Source: Elusimicrobiota bacterium (GTDB lineage Bacteria; Elusimicrobiota; Elusimicrobia; 2-02-FULL-39-32). Taken from it: 57,110 bases of DNA. Below are positions 27,901 to 33,884 of this stretch, piece by piece; within the stretch, counting starts at the first letter, position 1, and each line of letters opens with the position of its first letter. The stretch spans positions 1-57,110 of the forward strand of contig JACPBF010000023.1 of assembly GCA_016180425.1 (NCBI GenBank), written 5' to 3'. The notes under the pieces are model-generated. The model made no database searches and had not been told where the DNA came from. It worked only from the letters and a program-made list of their open reading frames with translations. The translations under genes and the position numbers were made by a program.

Positions 27901-27987
27901 GGCAACTCATTGAATGCCACACCGCTTCTGGATAGCAATATGCAAGACGATATTCAAGAAATAGGAGTCTTCGCGGAACAGCAATAA
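15919..27987 (+). CDS. Giant secreted/membrane protein built from TIM- and GAPDH-derived modules
   Basis: 4022 residues in one uninterrupted frame, with AGGAGA six bases before the ATG. Signal/anchor at 1-36 ending PPFAEA. Residues about 140-530 hold LHIQDAHQN, GLEGA and TGGFHSQGME, resembling TraB/ChaN/Tiki-type proteins. A basic duplicated segment at 664-700 is followed by hydrophobic stretches to about 850. Residues 880-1040 are protein-kinase-like (VIKVPKK at 905, HNPDHKIN near 996, then LTDF). Residues 1113-1700 contain TIM-derived segments and 2115-3550 four GAPDH-derived modules, listed separately. A helical region (about 1700-2110) separates them. Residues about 3590-3715 have four probable membrane helices, and 3720-4022 is a soluble tail of unknown type. 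It is transcribed alone, after a terminator and a Pho-box-like repeat. Large composite secreted proteins are known from Omnitrophota. Function unknown. Confidence 0.8.
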   Translation: MEYQLKKKRFSWFKKIFASSLSLFFIYSIIVPPFAEAMIWQERRDAALRLKEKNHEQKLAGEEEWGLKDLPLQLAKLPHAPSLSLPFEKGSSISETLNSLKSQPLPFVKLPELPVVLPLQFSNFKRAYFPPKWKTTDPLILHIQDAHQNEEAQKNIANSLKALIIQEKISFVGLEGAFETIPLSNFRSYKDQESVRKVADYLLKENKISGAIHTALTSSKPIPKFIGIDDSKLYHQHVQAYKESVAVAENLKIALERKKLQIFQIKEKIYNPKLLALDQKVESYRKHEIRLGEYLKALTEEQKKVSQEISVFRKTLEMEEKLDFVQVESERKAMIQILVQKLSPPQMNQLLKNSVAYRLGHIQHAAFYDYLIQLCKNSGIDCKAYPAMEAYIRYILAAETISADKLIVELKQMERSAYESLSQSEQEKNLVAQSYELYLTEKLLKFEMGPEEWREYKNFSISNELSETKKVASFYEVAILRDEAMSAHLLKSIAQRDAKVAVFITGGFHSQGMEELLKKSNVAVITLAPKITRIESEKGTEYLSVFTQEKTPLEKLFDGEKLFVSQLMWPDRVRLFAASLIASFDPANAQIIFYSLTGSLGIKFKIEVQLLSDYLRRVILKKVEEKVAYDINLSKDRKKIQSVERMDASPIGFVPHLRSNAKKFAHSVGKAKVSARKLSHTVGKLRISARKSITKRASGFVKRGGITLTTASSLGLASKHLIVYEWFQRLSSSKNSFAENLSKIIVLSYAALLVAPSQEFNPIEQDYRTFLSKQHSYSPGWRGALEFTVRWMGLGFIRMNMALFGFMAQGISLLVRKQVDQNSARRNAHFVSHLLVNLVFLPFHLFAFHFALASDESAGDEVAKIVEGMITDVNAREMDLGPLSIDHSGEFMDVFIPSDPKIPYVIKVPKKDLNKVLQGYALSKKYLGGISAPMSLLRNVHLVIDGRTVFYEFVILQEKATLLNRPFKSKRVSLKAKRALIDSVYQLEKEMYSRGIHNPDHKINQSYGLDSNGNVVLTDFSHLSILMHEFYPKVHDDSMDMLKYNRNFFSAISPELSDHYDFRQVRNDEFQIFWNTQLSNRKPTKDIKPIFRDRLFETGLFMGVRELSPESSGAFTGQTSKALALNVGASYALIPDPKKGSSSLSGETNLTVARKIQRAVKGKGETLAPIIVVSISEEDLKRDDKGNLKGESLENRFRREYREKLMGFVNQPQALRNAAIVPQVIDKAGNPILLSKEDAHRFYSAASYALYPLLRAKGEIAQASEPHLRQLFQEGADRVRILLGGKTPERSELVDYLKKLAHEVDGIFIGSETVAKDPYGIQKMLEIISKFYHARAPTPVGALRGPPMTVVDFTKIHGNSSIQAAATIQSALAENPNLREMTTVLIPANLDLDRVGSVLSEYKLFNPGQQAEPTNLHFALQDLEDFSDPYLAQVKRDGYTYVLMGHSEVRRFFGVGDSTVNEQALAVIRNGLIPVIAIGERNRAQGDWKKGLHKQTKTVLAGISLRDLPKIKIAYEPIDFIGSGTSMSADQMQEANQIIAGAIREHIKEQGGASLLESDPIPVGILYGGSVKPSSVYGQSGGWERRTWLSLLRRLPEVIGGLIGTRSIIPGDPDRISDRFAENVLAKGKAVRGLSGGNWKMNIHTLEDAVRRAEAFSKNIRKNRWKGEFFFAVPASMGGALAGRFRGKYAPTSIKPLEWTGRQKAINRATNEFWNSWEDENQSSSIESLKQALYKLHELYSADEQLKRQGVSWYKIFSQALLSNLFANSKRLIPASQILISLRYAPLRFATDQIKDEKVKGLIQGVVGDKGTFHDLDKSQLSALYSKLARHFKLTEYESLLLRHVIWPTEILRSNYSPQEFEEVQRYWNRLLENASRALKDENVPLAGKISALWILRDIALNRNLDSIDFKIYSKAILALESAPSQPGILGKNKNDILLELRGIEDKIKSDSSENLILSLMEDLAYDNPPLAEEVRRLKNLYQELQSDLSSDTSDEEINSAFFFKQGLTESAYPWERQIERNLMELSDILQVENDPSSSVRDPRNLREILLEEIYFSLIWGGIRPYLIRKLKLARDEKKAPEAQPAQFSAKDLAMHHLAPILEDEKDEPYEVTLMQPVEIVLDVDGAFGKRDNLSIKNTAVQIVRRALGDKKGQGFNPNFEISTIYGINNDNEFQAFYDHLKANPYQGRFQFDLKLDKFQSNSEWIISIHFQGQTKTIVVKPGRYVSHPTEPRDVIFLTDQYPDDFYVDDSQRPWQEGRMAHVLNPELDPPIEINSKPRARYHNTGLTTALSPLIEYLDGALNHKLKQWELISVVPGESHILQKKSNQAARNLRLHGVKMGQGEKWESHTHEGAGYVQLNLILDEGIQMDVEGMMEILRSANLQGWPIYFAEGGWIPNSISVQEHDKPLILDKSISVQGNGRLVTIRGWIPDWVAADNILKEIQSSAEKREQDEFEDDFYLETLKQRQDKFRFSAQQIPQHPEKIGKKSEPKILGIYGGDEVVAGQLIKQLRGKEDIILKYIYVEETTENPLDTNVFAAYLRQIMPRSDIEIALDGDSIIINHSSPIKIIFSKALGSLRKGEKIDPNKVLPNWQKLGIDTVVYAHKAAEGQITPEHHRQMGAKNIVMATDEMTPVEMAVNLTRIAFADLDLLGHVVHTNSALDPTRDRGHDIVLGSKILPAPMANLLPKVMKKGYLQVQSSQYDAHLTAVTFTLDRKLTKEEVISRLKKAAEASSSRLKVLESYDSLRPSLVQGESSIYFDPRSVIVDHRTVTVLFGYDFANVWAAGVLDVVQDTDKYKRDESPERDREKSVSSSDSDKKPFKSDRKMVTEGERYIPAPVAKLKRESTGVYNRAAVEISDIPFDSNQRNPLDYFASSLVIDLMGDERLSVNFYGVKNVRDVLFLYHAIKKRLPEHVRIYLDGFDVKKFEKYKNDFEEHGYTYLYIQGAKIKISSESILENPKILNEDNIDSILVVSDDLKNMNAYEALKEPYHLNGVRHVRPSMDGLLLLKNYLKESLALRGLDDTSIRIFSTVPLRNSEFVLGYRTDGYRVETPTRLEGDLHNFVIEFDEELERDAVIALVGEMVRASGGRIEVTEESLASLDMVDNPVLAMISKPQITGKARLWAIPIWMGESGLAQAMIENLAQDAEDNPGNSKNKRQTATYSILPSIVPLKPKPRIKEMNGGKADLIISAVGGRTGKNMLLAAIGDPNVNILGVTLNKPTEEKVIATAKALNNDTVYGRPGIKFEYAGWDDKTNTFVIWAGNDEKGWLRIDVFDGSNLSDLERQIAELRAKGYHPIYLHAAGSGYHRFKEKDWFEIQGDIMIYGNPGKGESLLVIPGAMDLQNKALQELIRAEEILTLGSCTTGALAVALYFIKHMIDFVSAITLHELTNDQRLNHGPLHDVMERMFAAARTMLLSSSGAGQTIGKAMPELIGRTTAVALREGYGGASVVNVRIKLKPEFVGIPTEDVKEIFRQAYEKPEMSGIFHLHDKPYPIDSDEVKGYHHSSVLDLNSVRVNGEFLSFDAWYDNERGFSSRMIGLAKILTIIRRSEGKTTASATLNFVRDWLLPRWFTIQYTAEEYVRKASLRENLFFILAVASVLAIGNLLSLVFTGNVAVPSFERFNGLVWGSFWLAHLAEFIYFRIKGQPEKTPFGNLAVAGLVSAVNIFVLPLLTLTFFHALGLNIPWLENLTVLLLTFPTHQFANYLGSAKVGKSLKGSKEIQVLKSSSSKSKRTSLISDGFVRAIVELKKEEQLHGFPNMQKVVPVILENTAQSLDVQTVLGDKGISNPALDLLKAVDNPKEFYKELGEKWQEETGSTMSPREMNRSLTQVVLAGFKNENIQNVLVKSKMEDYSSTAALLDRSVKNKVKYAEQIISAYHLERKGVSNSRLFILSGDLSNAEIWAINRLAVKRGISLEIKTDPRLIKFAEGNYSLDPAVLDEIVGTVRQETSVPLRLLIPRNLVGNLKELLDNIEQYENLKNAVISFLSLIGNSLNATPLLDSNMQDDIQEIGVFAEQQ
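19255..21030 (+). repeat. Triosephosphate-isomerase-derived array within the giant gene
   Basis: Copy A (about residues 1113-1330) starts in mid-barrel at GAFTGQTSKAL and ends at DGIFIGSET. The catalytic His region is replaced. Copy B (1348-1615) is a whole barrel: Lys1355 in FTKIHGN, His1446 in GHSEVRR, Glu1516 in AYEPIDFIG, YGGSV at 1567 and GGLIGT near 1600. The His-to-Glu spacing of 70 equals that of canonical TIM. Copy C (1636-1700) holds only the N-terminal strand and helix, GGNWKMN with Lys1640, before a helical insert. Copy B could be catalytically active; A and C look decayed or structural. Confidence 0.8.
22261..26565 (+). repeat. Four tandem GAPDH-derived modules within the giant gene
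   Basis: Module 1 (residues about 2115-2445) has DHLKANPYQGRF and ends RLVTIRGWIPDWVAADNIL, echoing the family's SWYDNEWGYSNR. Module 2 (about 2490-2795) has LGIDTVV, GAKNIVMAT and ends VLFGYDFANVWAAGVLD. Module 3 (about 2888-3150) is the most diverged, ending IPIWMGESGLAQ. Module 4 (3185-3548) is well conserved: AVGGRTGKN nucleotide loop, Cys3365 in GSCTTG, His3390 in TLHELTNDQ, SSGAGQTIGK and AWYDNERGFSSR. Only module 4 keeps the catalytic Cys-His pair. Modules were assigned by eye; a profile search would confirm boundaries. Confidence 0.75.
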
Positions 27988-28006
27988 GCGCTTGAGAGAC
28001 TTTTAT

Positions 28007-28567
28007 TCATTTAGGGTAATGAGAAGTTATATTTTGGTTTAAAATTTTAAAATCAGTTTCTGACAAGATGGGAGTTGAGAAATCAATAGAGATTTCATCT
28101 TCAAGTTGAATCCAGGAACGGCAACCGCTATAGCGTCTTAAATTCTTTAATCTTTGCGGATTTTTTAGTTGGTAGGTTCTTAATAAGATAAGAAATAAAT
28201 TTTTTTCTGGTTTATAATTTAGACGTATTTTAAGATATTCTTCTGACCAAACATGATAGGGTTCAAGTTGTTTTAAAATTCCTAGATCACTTATTTTAAA
28301 CACTTCCTTAACCTCCGCCCAACATTCGATAAGAAGCTCATCTTCTAACAGAAAATTTTTTATTGTTTCATTATAAAGAGCATGAACTTTATTTTGTATG
28401 AGTTGTATTTTCTGGTGTTCATAAGTTGGGAAAAGGAAGAATTTTTCTTGCTCCAGTTTAAATTCCTGTTTTTTATCCGCTAAACCGCCTTTTCTTAAAA
28501 GTAGATGATGGCAGCCAAGTTTAATGGCTTGAACAACAACAGCCCACTCTTTAAGAGCAACTTTCAT
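28007..28567 (-). CDS. DUF1802 family protein
   Basis: 186 residues from the ATG at 28567. A longer frame to 28594 would begin inside an inverted repeat and adds only nine residues. The N-terminal pattern ALKEWAVVVQAI, then LLLRKGG and FLFPTYEHQ, is typical of DUF1802, a family of unknown function found in cyanobacteria and scattered phyla. A C-terminal region has YSGCRSWIQLE. It is convergent with the giant gene, with 19 bases between the stops. Confidence 0.75.
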   Translation of the reverse strand: MKVALKEWAVVVQAIKLGCHHLLLRKGGLADKKQEFKLEQEKFFLFPTYEHQKIQLIQNKVHALYNETIKNFLLEDELLIECWAEVKEVFKISDLGILKQLEPYHVWSEEYLKIRLNYKPEKNLFLILLRTYQLKNPQRLKNLRRYSGCRSWIQLEDEISIDFSTPILSETDFKILNQNITSHYPK

Positions 28568-28578
28568 ATTTTTTCTTG

Positions 28579-28616
28579 AACCCGAATATTCCATTTTCTA
28601 ATGCAATATTCGGGTT
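28579..28616. repeat. Inverted repeat with CCGAATA core (copy 1)
   Basis: Perfect 12-bp arms AACCCGAATATT (28579-28590) and AATATTCGGGTT (28605-28616) around a 14-base loop, in the leader of the DUF1802 gene. It shares its core with the copies at 29249-29360, 44575-44608 and 47077-47163, and the right arm with the last codons of the gene ending at 2095. Confidence 0.7.
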
Positions 28617-28679
28617 GAATGATTATTTTTGTCAAATGTTTCAAAGCTGGATATTCCATTTTTAATCCCAAGTTTCAGG

Positions 28680-29132
28680 TTAAAGGCTAAGTGAATGGTT
28701 TGGGTCAAAAATAGAAATTTCGGGTTTAAGATCAGTTAGAGGAGTAGGATTTGGGTGGAGTTTAACATTTAAGATGTGAAAGGAAGATCGCGGCGGATAA
28801 AGATTGCCGGTGATGGCAGCCTGAATAATAGAATGTTTATCTATCTGGGTTAGAGAAGAACCTGAGCAAACTTGGACCTGAATATCATCGCTAAAATAAT
28901 TAAATAAAAAGCATGGTACTTGAAAACAATTTAATTCTTTTAAAGCGCTTAAGCGATGGTGGCCATTTAAAACTACAAAATTCCCTTTTTCTATCCACAG
29001 GGGCTGAAGAATTTTTTCGCACTGTAGAATCTCTTTCTTAATCTTAAGCACTCTTTCAGATTGAACCTCTTCATGAGGCTTAAAAAGTTCAATAGGTAGG
29101 AGACGGCTTTCAAGCTGACGATTCTGATTCAC
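28680..29132 (-). CDS. ParB/sulfiredoxin-fold protein, SerK/SbnI-like
   Basis: 150 residues. LLPIELFKPHE at about 10-21 and VVLNGHHRLSALKEL at about 53-67 match the ParB/Srx fold nucleotide-binding motif (DGHHR type), and NLYPPRSSFH at 110-119 resembles the FPPKTTRH motif of SerK/SbnI free-serine kinases. Family knowledge: these use ADP or ATP to phosphorylate L-serine. A ParB-like partition role is unlikely, since no helix-turn-helix follows. No clear operon partner: 85 bases separate it from the DUF1802 gene, and its own 5' side is a 242-bp gap holding an inverted repeat. Confidence 0.6.
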   Translation of the reverse strand: MNQNRQLESRLLPIELFKPHEEVQSERVLKIKKEILQCEKILQPLWIEKGNFVVLNGHHRLSALKELNCFQVPCFLFNYFSDDIQVQVCSGSSLTQIDKHSIIQAAITGNLYPPRSSFHILNVKLHPNPTPLTDLKPEISIFDPNHSLSL

Positions 29133-29248
29133 TAAACTCCTCTTAAACTGTAGCTGCTAAACTCAGCGTAAAATTTCAAGATCAAAAAAATGTCAAAATT
29201 TCCAGTAATTCTGCCGCTTTCAACAGATTTATGAATTTCTATTTTTAT

Positions 29249-29360
29249 TAGCCCGAATAATTCACTTGGATTGTGGAATTCGACAAAAAATCCAGCCATT
29301 TTTTCTTCACAAAAAAGTTCGTGAATACTTTCAAGTATTCTCTCACTTTTATTCGGGCTA
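29249..29360. repeat. Inverted repeat with CCGAATA core (copy 2)
   Basis: Perfect 12-bp terminal arms TAGCCCGAATAA (29249-29260) and TTATTCGGGCTA (29349-29360) enclose 88 bp. The interior holds a second perfect hairpin GAATACTT-TC-AAGTATTC at 29323-29340. The size and terminal inverted repeats resemble a miniature element or a folded regulatory RNA. No target-site duplication is obvious. Confidence 0.65.
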
Positions 29361-29374
29361 GTCTATCCAAAAAA

Positions 29375-30652
29375 TTATGTGGTTTCAAGAAGCCATTCCC
29401 ATAGCGGCTTGAAGTGTATAGTCCTATTGTCTCTTTCCACTACACGTTTTTCATTCCATGTGAGCACTGAAAGTTTTGTCACACTTAATTCTTTTCCCGC
29501 CTCAGTGAGAGCTTTTATTTCTCTTTGCAAAACATCCTGATGGGTTGTTTCATACGATACTTGTATTAATTCGGTTATCTCTATTCCAGACTTCAACGCA
29601 AAATCTACCTCCCGATCATTTCGAGTTCGATAGTAAAATATTTCGCGGTTTAATTCATTGCCTTGTTTTACCAATTCGGTAAAGACCAAGTTTTCCATGA
29701 GTTTACCGATGTCTGGTGAATGTTGGACTGCTTTCGCAGTTACAAATCCGTTATCCACAACGTAGGGCTTTTTGGGAGATTTCAAACGCAGACCAGCTTT
29801 TGCAGAATACCGATGGAGCGATAAAATCAAATAGGCTTCAGTAAGATAGCTTAGGTATCGCTCGAGAGTAACACCGCTCTTAAAACTAAGCACATTAACG
29901 AGCTTGCGAATGCTATACAGACTGGCAACATTATTTACCAGATACGATCCAAGATTATCTATTTGCTCGGAAAATCGCACCTTATGCCGTTTTACAACAT
30001 CTTTGAAAAGAAGCGAGTCAAACAGCACATCCAGATAACCTCGCGGATCAAGGTTTTTTGTAATCACTTCCGGATATCCACCATTCGTCATGTAATCGTT
30101 TAGAAATCCTAGAAGTTTAGCTTTTTCATTTGGCGCTAAAAATTTTTCCTCTGATAGCTCGTATTTTTTAGCTCGAAGAATTTCCTTAAAATTAAATGGG
30201 AGTATTTGTATCGGAATATGCCTGCCCGTGAGCGCGGTAGCAAGTTCTTGTGAAAGAAGCCGGGCATTGGAACCGGTAAGCACAAGATTATATCCCTCGC
30301 GCTGCAAACGATTTACGAATAGTTCCCATTTGGAGAGATTCTGTATTTCATCAAAGAGAACATATTTTATCTCTCCATAGGCAATCTTAAGTTCAGACAT
30401 AAGCTCGTCAAGATTCAGCTTTTCCTCTCCAGGAAGAGATTCATCATCAAAGTTGAAATAAGCAAATTGTTGATCCTTTAACAACATCAAAGAAAACACG
30501 GACTTTCCGGCTCGGCGAGGTCCTAAAACGACTTTTATTAAATCAGAAGATAGCCATTTTTTGGCTTCTTTTTCTTTACTTCGTTCTATATAAGGCAAAG
30601 AGAGCAATCTCTCTTTCTCCTGTTTTTGCTTTAAAACTATTGATTTAAGCAT
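29375..30652 (-). CDS. AAA-type ATPase with DUF4143 domain
   Basis: 425 residues from ATG 30652; the frame extends to an ATG at 30685, and neither has a clear Shine-Dalgarno. Walker A GPRRAGKS (44-51), Walker B VLFDEIQ, sensor TGSNARLLS and a C-terminal DUF4143 region containing KSPKKPYVVDNG and REVDFAL. The last resembles a nuclease-like fold's D...E motif. This is a widespread, horizontally mobile ATPase family of uncertain function, often suspected in toxin or defence contexts. It has its own promoter and is not part of the cobalamin operon, whose last gene lies downstream on the same strand. Confidence 0.85.
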   Translation of the reverse strand: MLKSIVLKQKQEKERLLSLPYIERSKEKEAKKWLSSDLIKVVLGPRRAGKSVFSLMLLKDQQFAYFNFDDESLPGEEKLNLDELMSELKIAYGEIKYVLFDEIQNLSKWELFVNRLQREGYNLVLTGSNARLLSQELATALTGRHIPIQILPFNFKEILRAKKYELSEEKFLAPNEKAKLLGFLNDYMTNGGYPEVITKNLDPRGYLDVLFDSLLFKDVVKRHKVRFSEQIDNLGSYLVNNVASLYSIRKLVNVLSFKSGVTLERYLSYLTEAYLILSLHRYSAKAGLRLKSPKKPYVVDNGFVTAKAVQHSPDIGKLMENLVFTELVKQGNELNREIFYYRTRNDREVDFALKSGIEITELIQVSYETTHQDVLQREIKALTEAGKELSVTKLSVLTWNEKRVVERDNRTIHFKPLWEWLLETT

Positions 30653-30703
30653 AATATTTATATCATATTGTACATAAATTACCATTTCTGCACACTACAA
30701 GTA

Positions 30704-30732
30704 ATTATACTGTGCAAAATTGGAAAAGTCAA
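30704..30732 (-). promoter_or_regulatory. Sigma-70 promoter for the AAA/DUF4143 gene, with flanking inverted repeat
   Basis: On the minus strand TTGACT (30732-30727), 17-base spacer, TATAAT (30709-30704). Inverted hexamers TGCACA (30689-30694) and TGTGCA (30711-30716) bracket the -10 box and would suit a dimeric repressor. Confidence 0.7.
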
Positions 30733-30745
30733 ACAAAATTAGATT

Positions 30746-31525
30746 TTAAATTTGTGATAGGTTAACAGCTTTTCTATAAGCATGGCTAAATGTTTTATCG
30801 TAGAGTTTTGATTTATGGCCAGAGGCTGTTAAAAATTGGCCTACTAAAATTAGGGCGGTCATTGTTATTTTTTCCTTACGCATGATTTGTTCTAGTTCTA
30901 TTAAGGTTCCTCTAAATATTTTTTGATCCGGCCAACTGGTTTTATAACAAATAGCGATTGGGGTCTCTGGAGGATAGGCTGTAAGCAAATCCTCTTGCAC
31001 GGATTTGGCTAAAGCAGCGCTTAAAAAAAGAATTAGGGTTGACTGGTGTTGGGCTAGATCCTTTAAATTTTCTTTTAAAGGCATTTTGGTTCTTCCTTGC
31101 CCCCTAGTTAAGATCACAGTTTGAGCCACATCCGGCGCTGTAAGGGAAAGTTTTAAAGAGCTGGCTGCTGCCACAAATGAACTAACTCCAGGAACCACTT
31201 CAATTTCAATATCTTCACTTTTAAGGATATCATTCATTTCATCTACAGCGCCAAAAATAGTAGGGTCCCCAGAAGCTAAACGCACTGTGCATTTCTTAGC
31301 TTTATAGGATGAAGTTAAAACCTGAGTAATCTCTTCTAAAGTCATTTTAGCGCTATCATAAAGCTCAACTTCTTTTTTGGCATAACTTAATAGTTCAGGA
31401 TTAATCAGAGAACCTGCATAGACAATCGTATCTGCTTTTTCAATTAGTTCTTTACCTTTAAGGGTAATTAGTTTTGGGTCCCCAGGCCCAGCTCCCACAA
31501 AATATATTTTTTTATTTTCATTCAT
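30746..31525 (-). CDS. cbiF: Cobalt-precorrin-4 C11-methyltransferase CbiF
   Basis: 259 residues. Tetrapyrrole methylase fold: VGAGPGDPKLIT at the N-terminus, YAGSL, LASGDPTIFGA and EVVPGVSSFVAAAS bind SAM and substrate. PLTAPDVAQTV-like sequence and LTRGQGRTKMP identify the CbiF/CobM branch. It methylates C-11 of cobalt-precorrin-4. It starts just after the cobO stop and is the last gene of the cobalamin unit. Confidence 0.93.
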   Translation of the reverse strand: MNENKKIYFVGAGPGDPKLITLKGKELIEKADTIVYAGSLINPELLSYAKKEVELYDSAKMTLEEITQVLTSSYKAKKCTVRLASGDPTIFGAVDEMNDILKSEDIEIEVVPGVSSFVAAASSLKLSLTAPDVAQTVILTRGQGRTKMPLKENLKDLAQHQSTLILFLSAALAKSVQEDLLTAYPPETPIAICYKTSWPDQKIFRGTLIELEQIMRKEKITMTALILVGQFLTASGHKSKLYDKTFSHAYRKAVNLSQI

Positions 31526-32068
31526 TTACATTTCTACTCCCAGTTGGGCGCGCACCCCGTTTTTAAAAGGATGTTTTATGACTTGAATGTCAGAAACCAT
31601 GTCCGCAATCTCAATAATTTCTTGAGGTGCGTTCCTGCCAGTGATAACCAGATGCAGATTTGGATCCCTATTTTTTATAACTGGAATGACTTCCTTAATA
31701 TCCAGCCAGCCATATTTCAAAGGATAGGTAAACTCATCTAAAATTATCATATCGTATTTTTTTGATTCAATCGCATCTTTACATTGATCCCAACAGAGTT
31801 TCGCCAAATTTTTATCCTGTTCTATGTTTTTAGATTCCCAGCTAAACCCATCTCCTAAAGGCCGAATTTCAATTCCTAATTTTTCTGCCAGTATATGTTC
31901 CCCATAAATATGTTTTTTGCTTTTAATGAACTGAAGCATGATGGTTTTAAAATCTCTGCCTAAAGCTCGGAACATAAGTCCTATGGCAGCTGTAGTTTTT
32001 CCTTTGCCATTGCCAGTATTAACAATCACTAACCCTTTTCTTGGGCCCGGTTTAATTTCTCTTTCCAT
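31526..32068 (-). CDS. cobO: Cob(I)yrinic acid a,c-diamide adenosyltransferase
   Basis: 180 residues. P-loop NTGNGKGKTTAA near residues 17-28, conserved LQFIK, the ILDEFTYPLKYGW segment and VITGRNAP mark the CobA/CobO/BtuR family. It transfers the 5'-deoxyadenosyl group from ATP to the corrinoid cobalt, making the upper ligand. Full length. Next gene cbiF follows immediately; upstream is a 95-base gap to cbiHL without a terminator. Confidence 0.95.
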   Translation of the reverse strand: MEREIKPGPRKGLVIVNTGNGKGKTTAAIGLMFRALGRDFKTIMLQFIKSKKHIYGEHILAEKLGIEIRPLGDGFSWESKNIEQDKNLAKLCWDQCKDAIESKKYDMIILDEFTYPLKYGWLDIKEVIPVIKNRDPNLHLVITGRNAPQEIIEIADMVSDIQVIKHPFKNGVRAQLGVEM

Positions 32069-32163
32069 TTCCTGTTATGAAAATAGCCAAAAGATGTATT
32101 ATATTCTTCATTTTCATCCTTCAGGATGTGCGCAGCTCATGAAAACTAATGCATAATCTTGGT

Positions 32164-33816
32164 TTAAGCTAACACCGATTCTTTAGCAGGGACTTCAATC
32201 TCATCTGGTTCCTCACTAGAAAGAATTTCTTTCTTTTTCTTAACTATTAAGAGGGACATATATCCTATTTTTTCTCTCTTAACTTTTCTTAAATCTTTTT
32301 CAATAAACTGCTCTGGGGTTCCAAGATAACTAAAGAGAGCGCCTTGATCTAATAAATTTTTTCTTTCTAACATTTCCAGGACTTTAGGAAGTTTGGATCC
32401 TACTTTAAAAAGAACAATGGTTTCATATTGATCCAAGGCATCTTCGATGTTACTTGCGTCTCTATTGACAGGGATAAGAGCAACGCGATCTTTTCCTTCA
32501 CTGATGGCAGAATCTATTAAACTTGCCGCGGATTGATAAGAGCTAATTCCAGGAATGGTTTCCCATGAGATTTGAGGGCATCTTGTTTTTAGAGTTTTTA
32601 ATAGATAAAAGTAAGTGCTATAAATCATTGGATCTCCTAAAGTTACAAAAACAGCATCCTCTCCTTTTGAAACTATTTTTGCCACACTGTCAGCGTTTTT
32701 ATTCCAATGAGTTTCTAGCTCCTGTTTATCCTTGGTCATAGGGAAAAAAAGCGTGTGAAATTCACTATTTTTCTGTAAGTAGGGTTCAATAATATTTAGA
32801 GCCATGCTTTCATCTGTGCCGCTAGAGGAAGGATAAAAAATGTGAGTGACCTTATTTAAAATTTTAGTTGCTTTAACTGTTAAAAGATCAGGATCTCCAG
32901 GACCAACTCCTATGCCATAAAGAGTTCCCCAGCTCCTGTTATTTCCAGTCTCATTAACTTTTTTATACGGGCTTTGTAAAAGGTCTGTATTTAAGGAAAT
33001 ACCAGGTCTTTGTCCCTCTTTTACTTTGCTAGATTCCAAATCATATTTATTTTTATAACCTCTGGGTGTGACAATAAAATCCAGATAACGAAAGCTATTC
33101 GTATTCCCAATAATAACTGTGGTAAGCATGCCAATTTCATGATTTAACATATTTTTTAGATCTGTAATAACAATCTGCTCCATGTCTCTTTTGCAGGATT
33201 TAACTAGCCCTACAGGGGTATCTGGAGAGCGATATTTAAGCAAGATTTTTTGAGTCTCTTGTATTTGTCTAGTTCTACGGCCGCTTTTTGGATTATAAAG
33301 CGCAACCACAAAATCCGCTTTTGCCGCAGCCTCAATTCGCGCTTCTATGATGTCCCAGGGGGTAAGAAGATCAGACAATGAAATTGAACAGAAATCATGC
33401 ATGAGAGGCGCTCCTAAAACAGAAGCGCAAGAGGTAAGAGCAGTCACCCCTGGAATAATTTCTACTTCTATCCCTTCTCCTGGTTTCCAATCCCTTTCTT
33501 TTAAGAGCTCAAGAACTGGGCCAGCCATCCCATAAATACCAATATCTCCGCTAGAAATTAAAGCCACTTTTTTCCCCTCATAAGCTATCTCTATGGAGCG
33601 CCTGGCTCTGGCAAGTTCTTCAGTCATTCCAGTATAAATCACCTGTTTTCCAACAATGAGTTCTTTAACAAGGTTAATATAGGTTCTATATCCAATAATA
33701 ATTTCTGCTTCCCCAATTGCTTCTTTAGCGCGAAAGGTTAAGTGGTCATGATCCCCTGGTCCAAAGCCAACCAACAATAATTTTCCTTTAGGTTTCAACT
33801 GCTCATTTTGTTCCAT
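32164..33816 (-). CDS. cbiHL: Fused CbiH (C17) and CbiL (C20) methyltransferases
   Basis: 550 residues containing two complete tetrapyrrole methylase domains. Residues about 12-260 are CbiH/CobJ-like: VGFGPGDHDHLT, ISSGDIGIYGMAG, PGVTALTSCASVLGAPLMHDFC and VALYNPKSGRRT. Residues about 295-530 are CbiL/CobI-like: GIGVGPGDPDLLT, FYPSS, VTLGDPMIYSTY and IPGISSYQSAAS. The linker is about 30 residues. The product methylates C-20 then ring-contracts and methylates C-17, consecutive steps, so the fusion can channel intermediates although the domains are in reverse order. GAGGAATTT lies before the ATG. Confidence 0.92.
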   Translation of the reverse strand: MEQNEQLKPKGKLLLVGFGPGDHDHLTFRAKEAIGEAEIIIGYRTYINLVKELIVGKQVIYTGMTEELARARRSIEIAYEGKKVALISSGDIGIYGMAGPVLELLKERDWKPGEGIEVEIIPGVTALTSCASVLGAPLMHDFCSISLSDLLTPWDIIEARIEAAAKADFVVALYNPKSGRRTRQIQETQKILLKYRSPDTPVGLVKSCKRDMEQIVITDLKNMLNHEIGMLTTVIIGNTNSFRYLDFIVTPRGYKNKYDLESSKVKEGQRPGISLNTDLLQSPYKKVNETGNNRSWGTLYGIGVGPGDPDLLTVKATKILNKVTHIFYPSSSGTDESMALNIIEPYLQKNSEFHTLFFPMTKDKQELETHWNKNADSVAKIVSKGEDAVFVTLGDPMIYSTYFYLLKTLKTRCPQISWETIPGISSYQSAASLIDSAISEGKDRVALIPVNRDASNIEDALDQYETIVLFKVGSKLPKVLEMLERKNLLDQGALFSYLGTPEQFIEKDLRKVKREKIGYMSLLIVKKKKEILSSEEPDEIEVPAKESVLA

Positions 33817-33884
33817 AAATTCCTCACTCTATTCTTATTTAAATCATTATTAAATTTTGTTGCCTGATTTATTGCGGCAACAGT

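Noticed and set aside
15919-27987. Assembly fusion of several genes into one 4022-codon frame
   Set aside because: No internal ribosome-binding site with a start at module borders was noticed, the frame is uninterrupted and composition is uniform; duplicated modules are internal to one frame.
30653-30685. Extended N-terminus of the AAA/DUF4143 protein
   Set aside because: The extra eleven residues are not family-like and lack a ribosome-binding site, although the start remains uncertain.
33850-33884. Intrinsic terminator (GTTGCC/GGCAAC hairpin) between the small unknown gene and cbiHL
   Set aside because: The stem is only six pairs with an 11-base loop and no proper U-run, and the genes on both sides belong to one pathway.
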